Source: UBA10649 sp965278965 (GTDB taxonomy: Bacteria > Actinomycetota > Actinomycetes > S36-B12). Taken from it: a stretch of DNA of 64,000 nt. Shown here piece after piece: positions 40,743-50,813 of the stretch. The stretch's first letter is position 1; the number at the start of each line of letters is the position of its first letter. The notes below the pieces were generated by a model. The model was not told the origin of the DNA. It was given only the letters and a program-made list of their open reading frames with translations, and did no database searches. A program made the position numbers and the translations under genes. Location of the stretch: NCBI GenBank assembly GCA_965278965.1, contig OZ257127.1, forward strand, positions 3,038,001 through 3,102,000. The letters run 5' to 3'.

Positions 40743-42091
40743 CCGCCTCCACGACCTTCATCGGTGCCCAGGCGGGCACACCGGAGGCGGTCTGGTCCAG
40801 CGGCTGGCTGGACGGGCTACCCCGCGTCGCCCTGCCCGCGTCGACCCGCTCGCTGGTCGTCGTGGCCGCGCACCCCGATGACGAGACCCTCGGCGCCGGT
40901 GGGCTGATCTCCGTCGCCGGTCGGCAGGGGCTGTCGGTCCACGTCGTCGTGGCCTCCGATGGTGAGGCCTCCCACCCGACCTCGCCGACGCACGATCGTG
41001 ACCGGCTCGCGTCGATTCGTCGCGCCGAGGTCGCGGCGGCGCTGCGCCTGCTCGATCCCAGCGCCACCCTGGAGTTCCTCGGCCTGCCGGACTCCGGGCT
41101 CATCGGGCACACCGACGAGATCACCGTCGCTCTCGACCGACGCGTGGACGACCGAGCCGTCGTCGTCACGCCTTGGGAGCACGACCGCCACCCTGACCAT
41201 GCGGCGTGCGCTCAGGCAGGAGGCCGCGTCGCGCGGTCACGGGCGCTGTCCTGGTGGCAGTACCCGATCTGGGCCTGGCACTGGGGCACTCCGCGCACGA
41301 GCGAGATCGCGAGTGCACACGTGCACCGCCTCGATCTCGATCCCACAGTCCGAGCGGTGAAGGCCGAGGCGGTCCTGGCCCATCGCAGCCAGATCGCGCC
41401 GTTGTCCGACGAGCCGGGAGACGAGGCCGTCCTCCACGGCGAGATGGTCGAGCACTTCCGACGGGACGCCGAGGTGTTCGTCGTCAATGAGCCGGCCCCG
41501 GCGACGCGTGCCGAGTACTTCGACGCGCTCTACCAGGACTCGCCGGATCCCTGGGGCCTTGCCGACCGGTTCTATGAGCGCCGCAAACGCGACGTGGTTC
41601 TGGCCAGCCTGCCCCGCGACAGGTTCCGACGGGCGTTCGAGCCCGGGTGCGCCACGGGGCTGCTGACCGCTGGCCTCGCCGCGCGCTGCGACCACGTGGT
41701 CGCGTGGGACACCGCGCAGCGAGCCGTCGACCAGGCCGCGACACGGACGTCGGCCGGCCCGGGCCGTGTCGTCGTCGAGCGTGGTTCGGTGCCGCAGCAA
41801 TGGCCCGCTGGCGGCTTCGATCTCGTCGTGGTCAGCGAGGTCGGGTACTACTGCCCGGATCCCGAACGCCTCCGCTTTCGCATCGACGCGAGCCTGGAAC
41901 CCGACGGTGTCCTGGTCGCCTGCCACTGGAGGCACCCGGCCGCCGACCACCCCGTCACGGCCGACGAGGTCCATGCGGCGCTCGGACGAGGGCGCCACTG
42001 CGTCGTGCATCACGAGGAGGCGGACTTCCTGCTCGACGTGTGGAGCGCGGACGGCGCGTCGGTCGCGGCGCTCGAGGGGATCCTCCGATGA
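40739..42091 (+). CDS. PIG-L/LmbE deacetylase fused to a NodS-like SAM methyltransferase
   Basis: A 450-residue two-domain protein. Residues 40-240 are a PIG-L type zinc amidohydrolase: AAHPDDETLGAGG carries the HPDDE metal motif (about 44-56), and the second motif is DRHPDHAAC (about 150). These enzymes remove N-acetyl groups from sugars such as GlcNAc-inositol. Residues 255-450 are a NodS-like methyltransferase: YFDALYQDSPDPWGLADRFY, YERRK, motif I FEPGCATGLLTAGLAA, and LVVVSEVGYYC. NodS N-methylates a deacetylated chito-oligosaccharide in rhizobia. Deacetylation followed by N-methylation on one chain is a plausible inference. It has 4-base overlaps with both neighbours. Confidence 0.87.
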   Translation: MTASTTFIGAQAGTPEAVWSSGWLDGLPRVALPASTRSLVVVAAHPDDETLGAGGLISVAGRQGLSVHVVVASDGEASHPTSPTHDRDRLASIRRAEVAAALRLLDPSATLEFLGLPDSGLIGHTDEITVALDRRVDDRAVVVTPWEHDRHPDHAACAQAGGRVARSRALSWWQYPIWAWHWGTPRTSEIASAHVHRLDLDPTVRAVKAEAVLAHRSQIAPLSDEPGDEAVLHGEMVEHFRRDAEVFVVNEPAPATRAEYFDALYQDSPDPWGLADRFYERRKRDVVLASLPRDRFRRAFEPGCATGLLTAGLAARCDHVVAWDTAQRAVDQAATRTSAGPGRVVVERGSVPQQWPAGGFDLVVVSEVGYYCPDPERLRFRIDASLEPDGVLVACHWRHPAADHPVTADEVHAALGRGRHCVVHHEEADFLLDVWSADGASVAALEGILR

Positions 42092-42822
42092 TCGAGCAGG
42101 TCGCTGTCGTCGTGCCGGCCGCCGACGAGGAGGACCGGATCGAGGCCTGCCTGGACGCCCTCGACCGCGCCCGGCTGGACCTTCTGCGCAGCCGCGGAGG
42201 GGTCACGCGGGTCGAGATCGTCGTCGTCCTGGACGCATGTCGCGATCGGACCTCCAGCCTCGTCGACGAGCGCGCCCGCGCGGGACACCTCCGAGCGATC
42301 CGGACGGGGTTCCGCCGTGTGGGGGCGGCGCGACGATCGGGTGCCCAGTACGCGATCGCCACACTCGGAGGCCACGACCGCTTGTGGCTGGCCAGCACGG
42401 ACGCGGACTCCCGCGTGCCCTCGGTCTGGCTCACCGAGATGGTCCGAGCCGCGGGCGAGGGTGCCGACCTCGTCCTCGGGACGGTCCTGCCCGGCCCGGA
42501 ACTGCGGCCGGACCTGCGAGCTCTGTGGCTCGATCGCCACGAGCTCCGGGAAGGGCACCCGCACGTCCACGGCGCGAACCTCGGGGTCCGTGCCGACGCC
42601 TACCTCGCGCTCGGTGGCTGGCGCAGCGACCTGGCGAGCCATGAGGACGTGGATCTCGTCCGACGGGCCGAGGAGGCGTGCCTGTCCATCCGGCGGACCG
42701 CGCGCATCCCCGTCGTCACCAGCGCGCGGGCCACCGGGCGTGCCCCCGACGGCTTCGCCCGGTACGTTCGGGACCTCGACGACGGTGCGAGGGCTCCGGT
42801 CGCGACGATGAGCCGAGGCTGA
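42088..42822 (+). CDS. Family 2 glycosyltransferase
   Basis: A 244-residue GT-A glycosyltransferase without membrane helices. VAVVVPAADEEDRIEACLDA opens the nucleotide-binding domain (residues 5-24), VVVLDACRDRT follows, and the metal DxD motif is in LASTDADSRVPS (about 110). HVHGANLGVRADAYLALGGW and SHEDVDLVRRAEEA fit the acceptor-side helix with its acidic catalytic residues. It overlaps the deacetylase-methyltransferase by 4 bases and leaves one base before the flavin reductase. Sugar donor is not readable. Confidence 0.88.
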   Translation: MIEQVAVVVPAADEEDRIEACLDALDRARLDLLRSRGGVTRVEIVVVLDACRDRTSSLVDERARAGHLRAIRTGFRRVGAARRSGAQYAIATLGGHDRLWLASTDADSRVPSVWLTEMVRAAGEGADLVLGTVLPGPELRPDLRALWLDRHELREGHPHVHGANLGVRADAYLALGGWRSDLASHEDVDLVRRAEEACLSIRRTARIPVVTSARATGRAPDGFARYVRDLDDGARAPVATMSRG

Positions 42823-42823
42823 C

Positions 42824-43318
42824 GTGACGACGACCAGTGATCGCTTCAGCGAGTTCGTTGACGCCCTCGACTTCCCGATGTTCGTCGTCACGACCGCGGC
42901 GGACGGACATCGCACCGGCTGCCTCGTGGGCTTCACGACACAGGTGAGCATCGACCCGCAGCGGTTCCTGGTCGCGCTGTCCAAGCCGAACCACACGACG
43001 ACCGTCGCTCTGACGGCCACGCATGTGGCCGTGCATCTCCTGCGGTGGGACGACCTTGACCTGGCACGCCTGTTCGGCGAGCAGACGGGCGACCAGACGG
43101 ACAAGTTCACCCGGTGCCGGTGGTCGGACGGCCCCGAAGGCATGCCGGTGCTCGAGGATGCTGCCGCGTGGTTCGTCGGACGCATCGTCGACCGGATCGA
43201 CCTGGGCGACCACGTGGGACACGTGCTCGAGCCGGTGAGCGTCCAGCCGCCGACGTCCCCGGCCGCCACCATCACCTACGCGGACGTGAAGGACTTCGAC
43301 CCGGGCCACGACGCCTGA
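42824..43318 (+). CDS. Flavin reductase-like (DIM6/NTAB family) protein
   Basis: A 164-residue FMN-binding protein: FPMFVVTTAADGHRTGCLVG near residue 17 and the flavin loop FTTQVSIDPQRFLVALSKPN match flavin reductase domains. It may supply reduced flavin to a partner oxygenase or act as a flavin-dependent reductase. It is the last gene in the cassette, one base after the glycosyltransferase. About 135 bases without a gene separate it from the catalase. Confidence 0.85.
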   Translation: MTTTSDRFSEFVDALDFPMFVVTTAADGHRTGCLVGFTTQVSIDPQRFLVALSKPNHTTTVALTATHVAVHLLRWDDLDLARLFGEQTGDQTDKFTRCRWSDGPEGMPVLEDAAAWFVGRIVDRIDLGDHVGHVLEPVSVQPPTSPAATITYADVKDFDPGHDA

Positions 43319-43453
43319 CGCGCGGTCTGGCAGCCGGTCACCAGCTCGCGGGGTTCATCGACATGGACCGCGGGTACGTCCTCGCCACTGTCCGTGGACC
43401 GTTGAGCCACCAGCGCGTCGAGACGGCGGCCTTCCATCACGATCGAGGACGCC

Positions 43454-45469
<2,016 letters not shown>

Positions 45470-45566
45470 CCGGCACTTCTCACCCTCGGCGATTCGTCGC
45501 TCGGTGGGCGGGTACCTGTGTCCTGACCGCGGCGGTGCCACCGGTCCACGCCACGGGAGGCAACAG

Positions 45567-46043
45567 ATGAGTAGCGACGCGATCGTCATGCTGAAGGACG
45601 ACCACAGGGCCGTGAAGAAGCTCTTCGCGAAGCTGAAGGGGCATGACGTGTCTGTGGTGCCGGCGATCTGCCGCGAGCTGACCGTCCACGCCGAGATCGA
45701 GGAGACGGTCTTCTACCCGGCTGTCCGCGAGTGCGTGGAGATGCTCGATGTGAACGAGGCGTACGAGGAGCACCACGTTGCCAAGGTGCTCATCGCCGAG
45801 CTCGCCGAGATGGACCCGGCCGACGACTACTACGAGGCCAAGGCCGTCGTGCTGATGGAGATGGTCGAGCACCACATCGAGGAGGAGGAAGGCGAGATGT
45901 TCCCGGAGGTGCGCGAGGCGTTCGGGCGCAAGCGCCTTCAGGAGATCGGCGTCGACCTGGCAGCCGCGAAGAGCCGGGTGCTAGACGGATCGACGGCGGA
46001 CTCGCCCTTGACCGCCTCGAAGGATCGTGTCGTCGTCGCGTGA
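45567..46043 (+). CDS. Hemerythrin-domain protein
   Basis: A 158-residue protein of the HHE family with a di-iron four-helix bundle: KDDHRAVKKLF, VHAEIEETVFYPAV, YEEHHVAKVLIAEL and VEHHIEEEEGEMFPE give the expected His/Glu ligand spacing. Such proteins bind oxygen, nitric oxide or peroxide and are often expressed under oxidative or nitrosative stress. ATG 45567 follows GGGAGG by 6 bases. The stop overlaps the GTG of the AI-2E family transporter. Confidence 0.92.
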   Translation: MSSDAIVMLKDDHRAVKKLFAKLKGHDVSVVPAICRELTVHAEIEETVFYPAVRECVEMLDVNEAYEEHHVAKVLIAELAEMDPADDYYEAKAVVLMEMVEHHIEEEEGEMFPEVREAFGRKRLQEIGVDLAAAKSRVLDGSTADSPLTASKDRVVVA

Positions 46044-47176
46044 CCGACACTCCCTCGTCCCCGCCTGACGCGCCGACCCCGCCCGAGGAGTCCGGCGATC
46101 CGGTGGTGCACATCGCCTTCGACCGGCGGAGTGTGCGGCAGACGCTCGTGGCGGTGATCGTGGCGGTGATCGTCCTGATGGTCATCGTCTGGGCGTGGGG
46201 GATGCTCGGGCACTTCCTGTTCAACATCCTGCTGGCCTGGCTGGTCGCCATCTCGTTCGACCCGGTCGTCGGGTGGCTGTCGCGTCACGGCCTTCGCCGC
46301 GGGCTGGCCACCGCGATCGTGTGCCTGGCGGGTGCGGCCGTCCTCCTGGGCTGCATAGCCCTCTTCGGGGGCGTCCTGGCGAGCCAGGCCGCAGACCTCG
46401 TGGAGGCGCTGCCCAACCTGGTCGTCAACGTGGTCGACTGGGTGAACAGCACGTTCGGCGCCAACATCGACCCCGACTCGCTGACGAGCAACCTGAACAT
46501 CACCCAGGACCAGGTCACGGGTGTCGCCGGCGGGCTCGCGGGCGGCATCCTCGGCGTTGCGCTCTCCGTCGTCGGCCTGGTGTTCGACTTCGTGACGATC
46601 GTCGTCTTCGCGATCTACTTCTCCGCGGACGCGCCCCGCATCAAGCGGTTCGTCGCGTCGTGGCTCAAGCCCGCCCACCAGGTCACGTTCATCCGCGTCT
46701 GGGACATCTCGGTCTCGAAGGCGGGCGGCTTCCTGCTGTCCAAGCTCGTGCTCGCAGCGATCTCCGCGGTCTTCCACGTCGCGTTCTTCTACGCGATCGA
46801 TGTCCCGTTCTGGCTCCCGATGGGCATCTTCGCGGGTCTCGTGAGCCAGTTCATCCCGACGGTCGGCACGTACATCGGCGTCGCGCTGCCTGCCTTGTTC
46901 GCGGCCTTCACGGACCCGCTGGACGTCGTGTGGATCATCCTCTTCGCGACCGCCTACCAGCAGGTCGAGAACTACGTCCTGACCCCGCGCATCTCGACCA
47001 AGACGATGGACATCAACTCCGGGGTCGCGCTGGCGTCGGTGTTCGTGGGGGCCGCGCTGTTCGGCCCGATCGGCGCAATCATCGGGATCCCGCTGGTCGC
47101 CATCGTGATCGCCGTCGTGGAGGCGTACGGCCACCGCTACGAGGTGCACCCATTCGTTGAACGCCACGCCGACTAG
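46040..47176 (+). CDS. AI-2E family transporter
   Basis: A 378-residue membrane protein with about eight helices: the pair near residues 38-78, one at 90-112, then the C-terminal group 170-360. The family core IGIPLVAIVIAVVEAY and TPRISTKTMDINSGVALASV are clear. Despite the name, members include autoinducer-2 exporters, sodium/proton exchangers and unknown exporters, so substrate is not assigned. It overlaps the hemerythrin gene by 4 bases. About 150 bases of non-coding sequence follow. Confidence 0.9.
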   Translation: MTDTPSSPPDAPTPPEESGDPVVHIAFDRRSVRQTLVAVIVAVIVLMVIVWAWGMLGHFLFNILLAWLVAISFDPVVGWLSRHGLRRGLATAIVCLAGAAVLLGCIALFGGVLASQAADLVEALPNLVVNVVDWVNSTFGANIDPDSLTSNLNITQDQVTGVAGGLAGGILGVALSVVGLVFDFVTIVVFAIYFSADAPRIKRFVASWLKPAHQVTFIRVWDISVSKAGGFLLSKLVLAAISAVFHVAFFYAIDVPFWLPMGIFAGLVSQFIPTVGTYIGVALPALFAAFTDPLDVVWIILFATAYQQVENYVLTPRISTKTMDINSGVALASVFVGAALFGPIGAIIGIPLVAIVIAVVEAYGHRYEVHPFVERHAD

Positions 47177-47328
47177 GTGTTGTCGGACGGCTCCACCGGC
47201 CGGCGACGTGTCGGTGTGGGCGGATCACGGCACCCGCGCGCGCAGCACTCGAACTCTTCCCGTCCCGTTCGGCCATCGTTCACCCGGACCTCGGCAGACG
47301 AACACGGCGACTGGCTAGAAACGCAGCC

Positions 47329-50109
47329 ATGCCTCGTCGATCCATGCGCCTCGCCGCTGCCCTGACCGCTCTGTCCGCCGTGACCGCCGGCTTGGTGGTC
47401 GTCGCCTCGCCGACCCAGGCCGCCGACGGCCCACTGATCCGCGTCACTGAGGTGGAGTACAACGGGTCGGAGTTCGTCGAGCTGACCAACGTCGGCACCG
47501 CGGCGCAGGACTTCACCGGGTGGTCGTTCGACGACGACAGCCGAACGGCGGGCACCGTGAGCCTGTCGGGCTTCGGCACGGTCGCGGCGGGGGAGTCGGT
47601 CATCCTCGCGGAGTCGACGGCGGACGCCTTCCGCACCGAGTGGGCGCTGGCGTCGACGGTCAAGGTCATCGGCAGCAATGCCGCGAACCTCGGCCGTGCC
47701 GACGAGGTCAACGTCTTCGACAGCGCGAACGCGCTCGTGGACCGTGTGACGTACAACGACCAGGCCGCTGACGGCGACACTGCCAAGGGGCCGCGCACGG
47801 ACACCGCCTCGGCGTGGGTGAGTGACGTGAACGTCGGGGCGAACACGTTCTCGACGTGGACCCGTTCCACCGTCGGCGACGCCGAGAGCTCATGGGCGTC
47901 CACCAACGGCTACATCGGCTCCCCGGGCCGGTCGACGCTCGGCGGCGTGCCCGCGGGTGACCCCGACGTGAAGATCACGGAGGTGGAGTACAACGGGTCG
48001 GAGTTCGTCGAGCTGACCAACGTCGGCACCGCGGCGCAAGACTTCACCGGGTGGTCGTTCGACGACGACAGCCGAACGGCGGGCACCGTGAGCCTGTCGG
48101 GCTTCGGCACGGTCGCGGCGGGGGAGTCGGTGATCCTCGCGGAGTCGACGGCGGACGCCTTCCGCGCCGAGTGGGGCATCAAGTCCTCCGTGAAGGTGAT
48201 CGGCAGCAATGCCGCGAACCTGGGGCGTGCGGACGAGGTCAACATCTACGACGGCACGAACACGCTCGTGGACCGTGTGACGTACAACGACCAGGCCAGC
48301 GTCGGCGACCCTGCGAGGGGACCGCGCACGGACACCGCCTCGGCGTGGGTCAGCGAGGCGAACCTTGGGACCAACACCTTCTCGACGTGGACCAAGTCCA
48401 CCGTTGCTGATGCCGAAGGCTCCTGGGCGTCTGTCGGTGGGTTCATCGGGTCCCCGGGCGCGAACACCCTTGGCACCTCGACGCCCGACAGCGTCAAGGA
48501 GTCCGGTGGCGGCACCCCCGTTCTCGCCTGCCAGCCGGAGGCCGCGAGCGGGACCGGTGCTGCGCCGGGCTCGGCACTCGTGTGGCCCGGTGGAGACACG
48601 CCCGTGGTCGCCGACAACCTGTGCGCGTGGAAGACGACGACCGGTCCCGAGGGGCGCGACATCAGTGGCCTCGTCTTCGATCCGGCCGATGCCGGTGTGC
48701 TCTGGGCCGTGAAGAACAAGAGCTGGGTCTTCAAGCTCGTCAAGCAGGCCGGCACCTGGGTCGCGGCCTCCGGCTGGGAGAGCGGTAAGCAGATCCTGTT
48801 CCCTGGCGGTACCGGCGAGCCGGACACCGAGGGCATCACGGTCGGCCCGGACGGGGCCTTGTACGTGACCACCGAGCGCGACAACGCGCACAACACGATT
48901 GCCCTCAACTCCGTCCTGCGGATCGACCCGGCCGCCGTGGGATCCACGCTGACCGCGACGAAGCAGTGGGACCTAACGGCGGAGTTCCCCGAGCTTGTCG
49001 TCGTCGGCGGTGACAAGACCAAGGCGAACCTCGGCTTCGAAGGCGTGACCTTCGTGCCGGACAGCTACCTGACGGCGAACGGCTTCGTCGACCAGTCCAC
49101 CGGTACGACCTACCGGCCAAGCCGGTACCCGCTGCATGGCACCGGGCTCTACTTCGCGGCCCTGGAGAACGACGGCAAGCTCTACGCCTACGCCCTCAAC
49201 AGCGACACCACGTTCCGCCGCGTCGCCGTGGTCGACACCGGGCTCGGTCACGTGATGGACGTGCAGTACGACCGTGACCTCAAGCGGATCTGGGCCCTGT
49301 GCGACAACACGTGCGGCGTGACCTCGGCACTCCTTCGCGTCAGCGAGGTGGGCGCGATCGTCCCCGAGAAGGTGTACGCGCGGCCGGCGAACCTGCCGGA
49401 CAACAACATCGAGGGATTCGCCGTCGCGCCCAGCTCGACGTGCGCCAGCGGGGTTCGGGAAGCCGTCTGGGGCGACGACGGCATCTACGGCGCCGGCACG
49501 GGGAGCCCCAGCGAGGGGCACGCGCTCTACAGCGGCACGGTCGACTGCGACCTGCACCTGGGCCGGCAGGGCGTACCGGCGAGTTCGTCGTCCGGCTCGT
49601 CCGGCTCGACGCCGACCGTCACGCCAACCCCGACCCCGACTCCGAAGCCGACCGTCACGCCGACCCCGACAGCGTCGGCCGCGCCAACGGCGACCCAGCC
49701 GGCGGCACCGGCGCCCGCGGTGTTCACCCCGCAGCCGGGCCGTACCAACCCGACGACGCCGATTGCCCTGGCCCCGGGCGTGACGATCGTGTCGCACGCC
49801 GCCGCCAATGCCGCACGTCTTGCTGACGTCCCGGGAGCCGCGGCACGTACGTTGCGCGACGCCCCCGTCGTCTCGGTGGCGGCGAACCGCGCGGTACCCC
49901 TGCGGGTCGTCCGCGGCCTGCCCGCCCGAACTCAGGTGACGTCGTTCATCGTGATCAACGGGACCCGGACGCCGATCGCCGTGCAGACGACGAGCCGCAC
50001 CGGTTCGCTGCAGCTGCCCGCGCTCCGGCTCGCCGACCGCGGCACCGTCAGCCTCGGTCTGCAACTGCCGGATGGGTCGGTCCGGTGGATCAAGCTCCGC
50101 GTGAGCTAG
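47329..50109 (+). CDS. Secreted protein with two lamin-tail domains and a phytase-like propeller
   Basis: A 926-residue exported protein. The signal peptide is at residues 1-34 (LTALSAVTAGLVVVASPTQA). Two lamin-tail domains (about 38-200 and 215-377) start TEVEYNGSEFVELTNVGTAA and are nearly identical at the DNA level. A phytase-like propeller (about 395-760) has SGLVFDPADAGVLWAVKNKS and NIEGFAVAPSSTCASGV. A Pro/Thr linker (PTVTPTPTPTPKPTVTPTPT) leads to a 120-residue C-terminal domain of unknown fold. There is no sortase motif. Phytase-like propellers bind or hydrolyse phosphoesters, but activity is not proven. It is tail-to-tail with TetR. Confidence 0.88.
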   Translation: MPRRSMRLAAALTALSAVTAGLVVVASPTQAADGPLIRVTEVEYNGSEFVELTNVGTAAQDFTGWSFDDDSRTAGTVSLSGFGTVAAGESVILAESTADAFRTEWALASTVKVIGSNAANLGRADEVNVFDSANALVDRVTYNDQAADGDTAKGPRTDTASAWVSDVNVGANTFSTWTRSTVGDAESSWASTNGYIGSPGRSTLGGVPAGDPDVKITEVEYNGSEFVELTNVGTAAQDFTGWSFDDDSRTAGTVSLSGFGTVAAGESVILAESTADAFRAEWGIKSSVKVIGSNAANLGRADEVNIYDGTNTLVDRVTYNDQASVGDPARGPRTDTASAWVSEANLGTNTFSTWTKSTVADAEGSWASVGGFIGSPGANTLGTSTPDSVKESGGGTPVLACQPEAASGTGAAPGSALVWPGGDTPVVADNLCAWKTTTGPEGRDISGLVFDPADAGVLWAVKNKSWVFKLVKQAGTWVAASGWESGKQILFPGGTGEPDTEGITVGPDGALYVTTERDNAHNTIALNSVLRIDPAAVGSTLTATKQWDLTAEFPELVVVGGDKTKANLGFEGVTFVPDSYLTANGFVDQSTGTTYRPSRYPLHGTGLYFAALENDGKLYAYALNSDTTFRRVAVVDTGLGHVMDVQYDRDLKRIWALCDNTCGVTSALLRVSEVGAIVPEKVYARPANLPDNNIEGFAVAPSSTCASGVREAVWGDDGIYGAGTGSPSEGHALYSGTVDCDLHLGRQGVPASSSSGSSGSTPTVTPTPTPTPKPTVTPTPTASAAPTATQPAAPAPAVFTPQPGRTNPTTPIALAPGVTIVSHAAANAARLADVPGAAARTLRDAPVVSVAANRAVPLRVVRGLPARTQVTSFIVINGTRTPIAVQTTSRTGSLQLPALRLADRGTVSLGLQLPDGSVRWIKLRVS
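47449..48456 (+). repeat. Tandem duplication of the lamin-tail domain sequence (531-base unit)
   Basis: The first copy (47449-47925) and second copy (47980-48456) are offset by exactly 531 bases, or 177 codons. Their first 196 bases (47449-47644 and 47980-48175) differ at about three positions; later parts diverge but keep many blocks. Recent duplication or gene conversion is likely. Confidence 0.9.
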
Positions 50110-50113
50110 CTGA

Positions 50114-50740
50114 TCAACGCAGGAGCGCTGCCGCGAGCGTCTTCGCGAGCCAGTCGCGGAACTGTGCACGGCTGTAGCCGCCGTGGGTCGTCATCAGTGC
50201 GTAGCAGTCGGGGCTCACCAGGGCCCACGCCGTGTCGGCGGCCGCGTCGCGCGTGAGGCCTCGCCGCAACGCTGCACGCGGGATATGGCCGACGACGGCG
50301 TCGAGGGTGGCGCGGCGAGCCTGCTGCAGCTCGGCCCAATCGGTTGCCACCTCCGCGTCGACGGCGGCCGCGTCCCGGTACAGGGACCAGCCGAGGGCTG
50401 AGCGACTCGCAATCTCCACGAAGGCGTCGGCCATCATCTCCACGACCTGGGCCGGCGCGAGCCCGGCGAAGCGGTCGACGACCCGGCCGGGGTGCGCCGC
50501 CCTGCCGGCGAGCGAGCGCTCCAGGTCGGCACGCAGGAGTGCCCGCTTGCTTCCCCATGCGAGGTACAGCGTCTGGACCGTGACCCCGGCTCGTGCGGCG
50601 ATCCTCGCGACCGTCGCACCCACGTAGCCGCGCTCCACGAACTCCTCGTGCGCGGCGTCGAGGAGGCGGCGAGCCGTGTCCTCGCGCGAGGCGGCACCGA
50701 CGCGACGCTGCCGGCTGATCGGCTCCGAGGGTGCCTCCAT
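50114..50740 (-). CDS. TetR-family repressor of the CocE hydrolase
   Basis: A 208-residue TetR regulator. The DNA-binding domain lies at residues 15-65 (REDTARRLLDAAHEEFVERG, then VARIAARAGVTVQTLYLAWG). The rest is a helical ligand-binding domain. It is divergent from the CocE/NonD hydrolase gene, separated by 73 bases that contain a CTCAAG-N4-CTTGAG palindrome, its likely operator. The last base of its start codon is also the first base of a -35-like TGGACG of the hydrolase promoter. Confidence 0.88.
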   Translation of the reverse strand: MEAPSEPISRQRRVGAASREDTARRLLDAAHEEFVERGYVGATVARIAARAGVTVQTLYLAWGSKRALLRADLERSLAGRAAHPGRVVDRFAGLAPAQVVEMMADAFVEIASRSALGWSLYRDAAAVDAEVATDWAELQQARRATLDAVVGHIPRAALRRGLTRDAAADTAWALVSPDCYALMTTHGGYSRAQFRDWLAKTLAAALLR

Positions 50741-50788
50741 GGACGCAGCATAGGCGACGCCCTAGACTGCCGCTCAAGAGCACTTGAG
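50740..50788 (+). promoter_or_regulatory. Promoter and palindromic operator of the CocE hydrolase
   Basis: TGGACG (50740-50745) and TAGACT (50763-50768) are 17 bases apart. The perfect palindrome CTCAAG-AGCA-CTTGAG (50773-50788) covers the expected start of transcription, so the divergent TetR protein could block it. Confidence 0.5.
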
Positions 50789-50813
50789 TCACTATCAAAA
50801 GCATGGAGGCGGC

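Noticed and set aside
37019..43318. Carotenoid biosynthesis cluster around the Idi-prenyl synthase fusion.
   Set aside because: No phytoene synthase, desaturase or cyclase genes lie nearby in the window; the neighbours are a transglutaminase-like protein and the deacetylase cassette.
47449..48456. Insertion sequence or mobile repeat.
   Set aside because: The repeated units stay in frame, code for the same domain, and have no transposase or terminal inverted repeats; it is an intragenic domain duplication.
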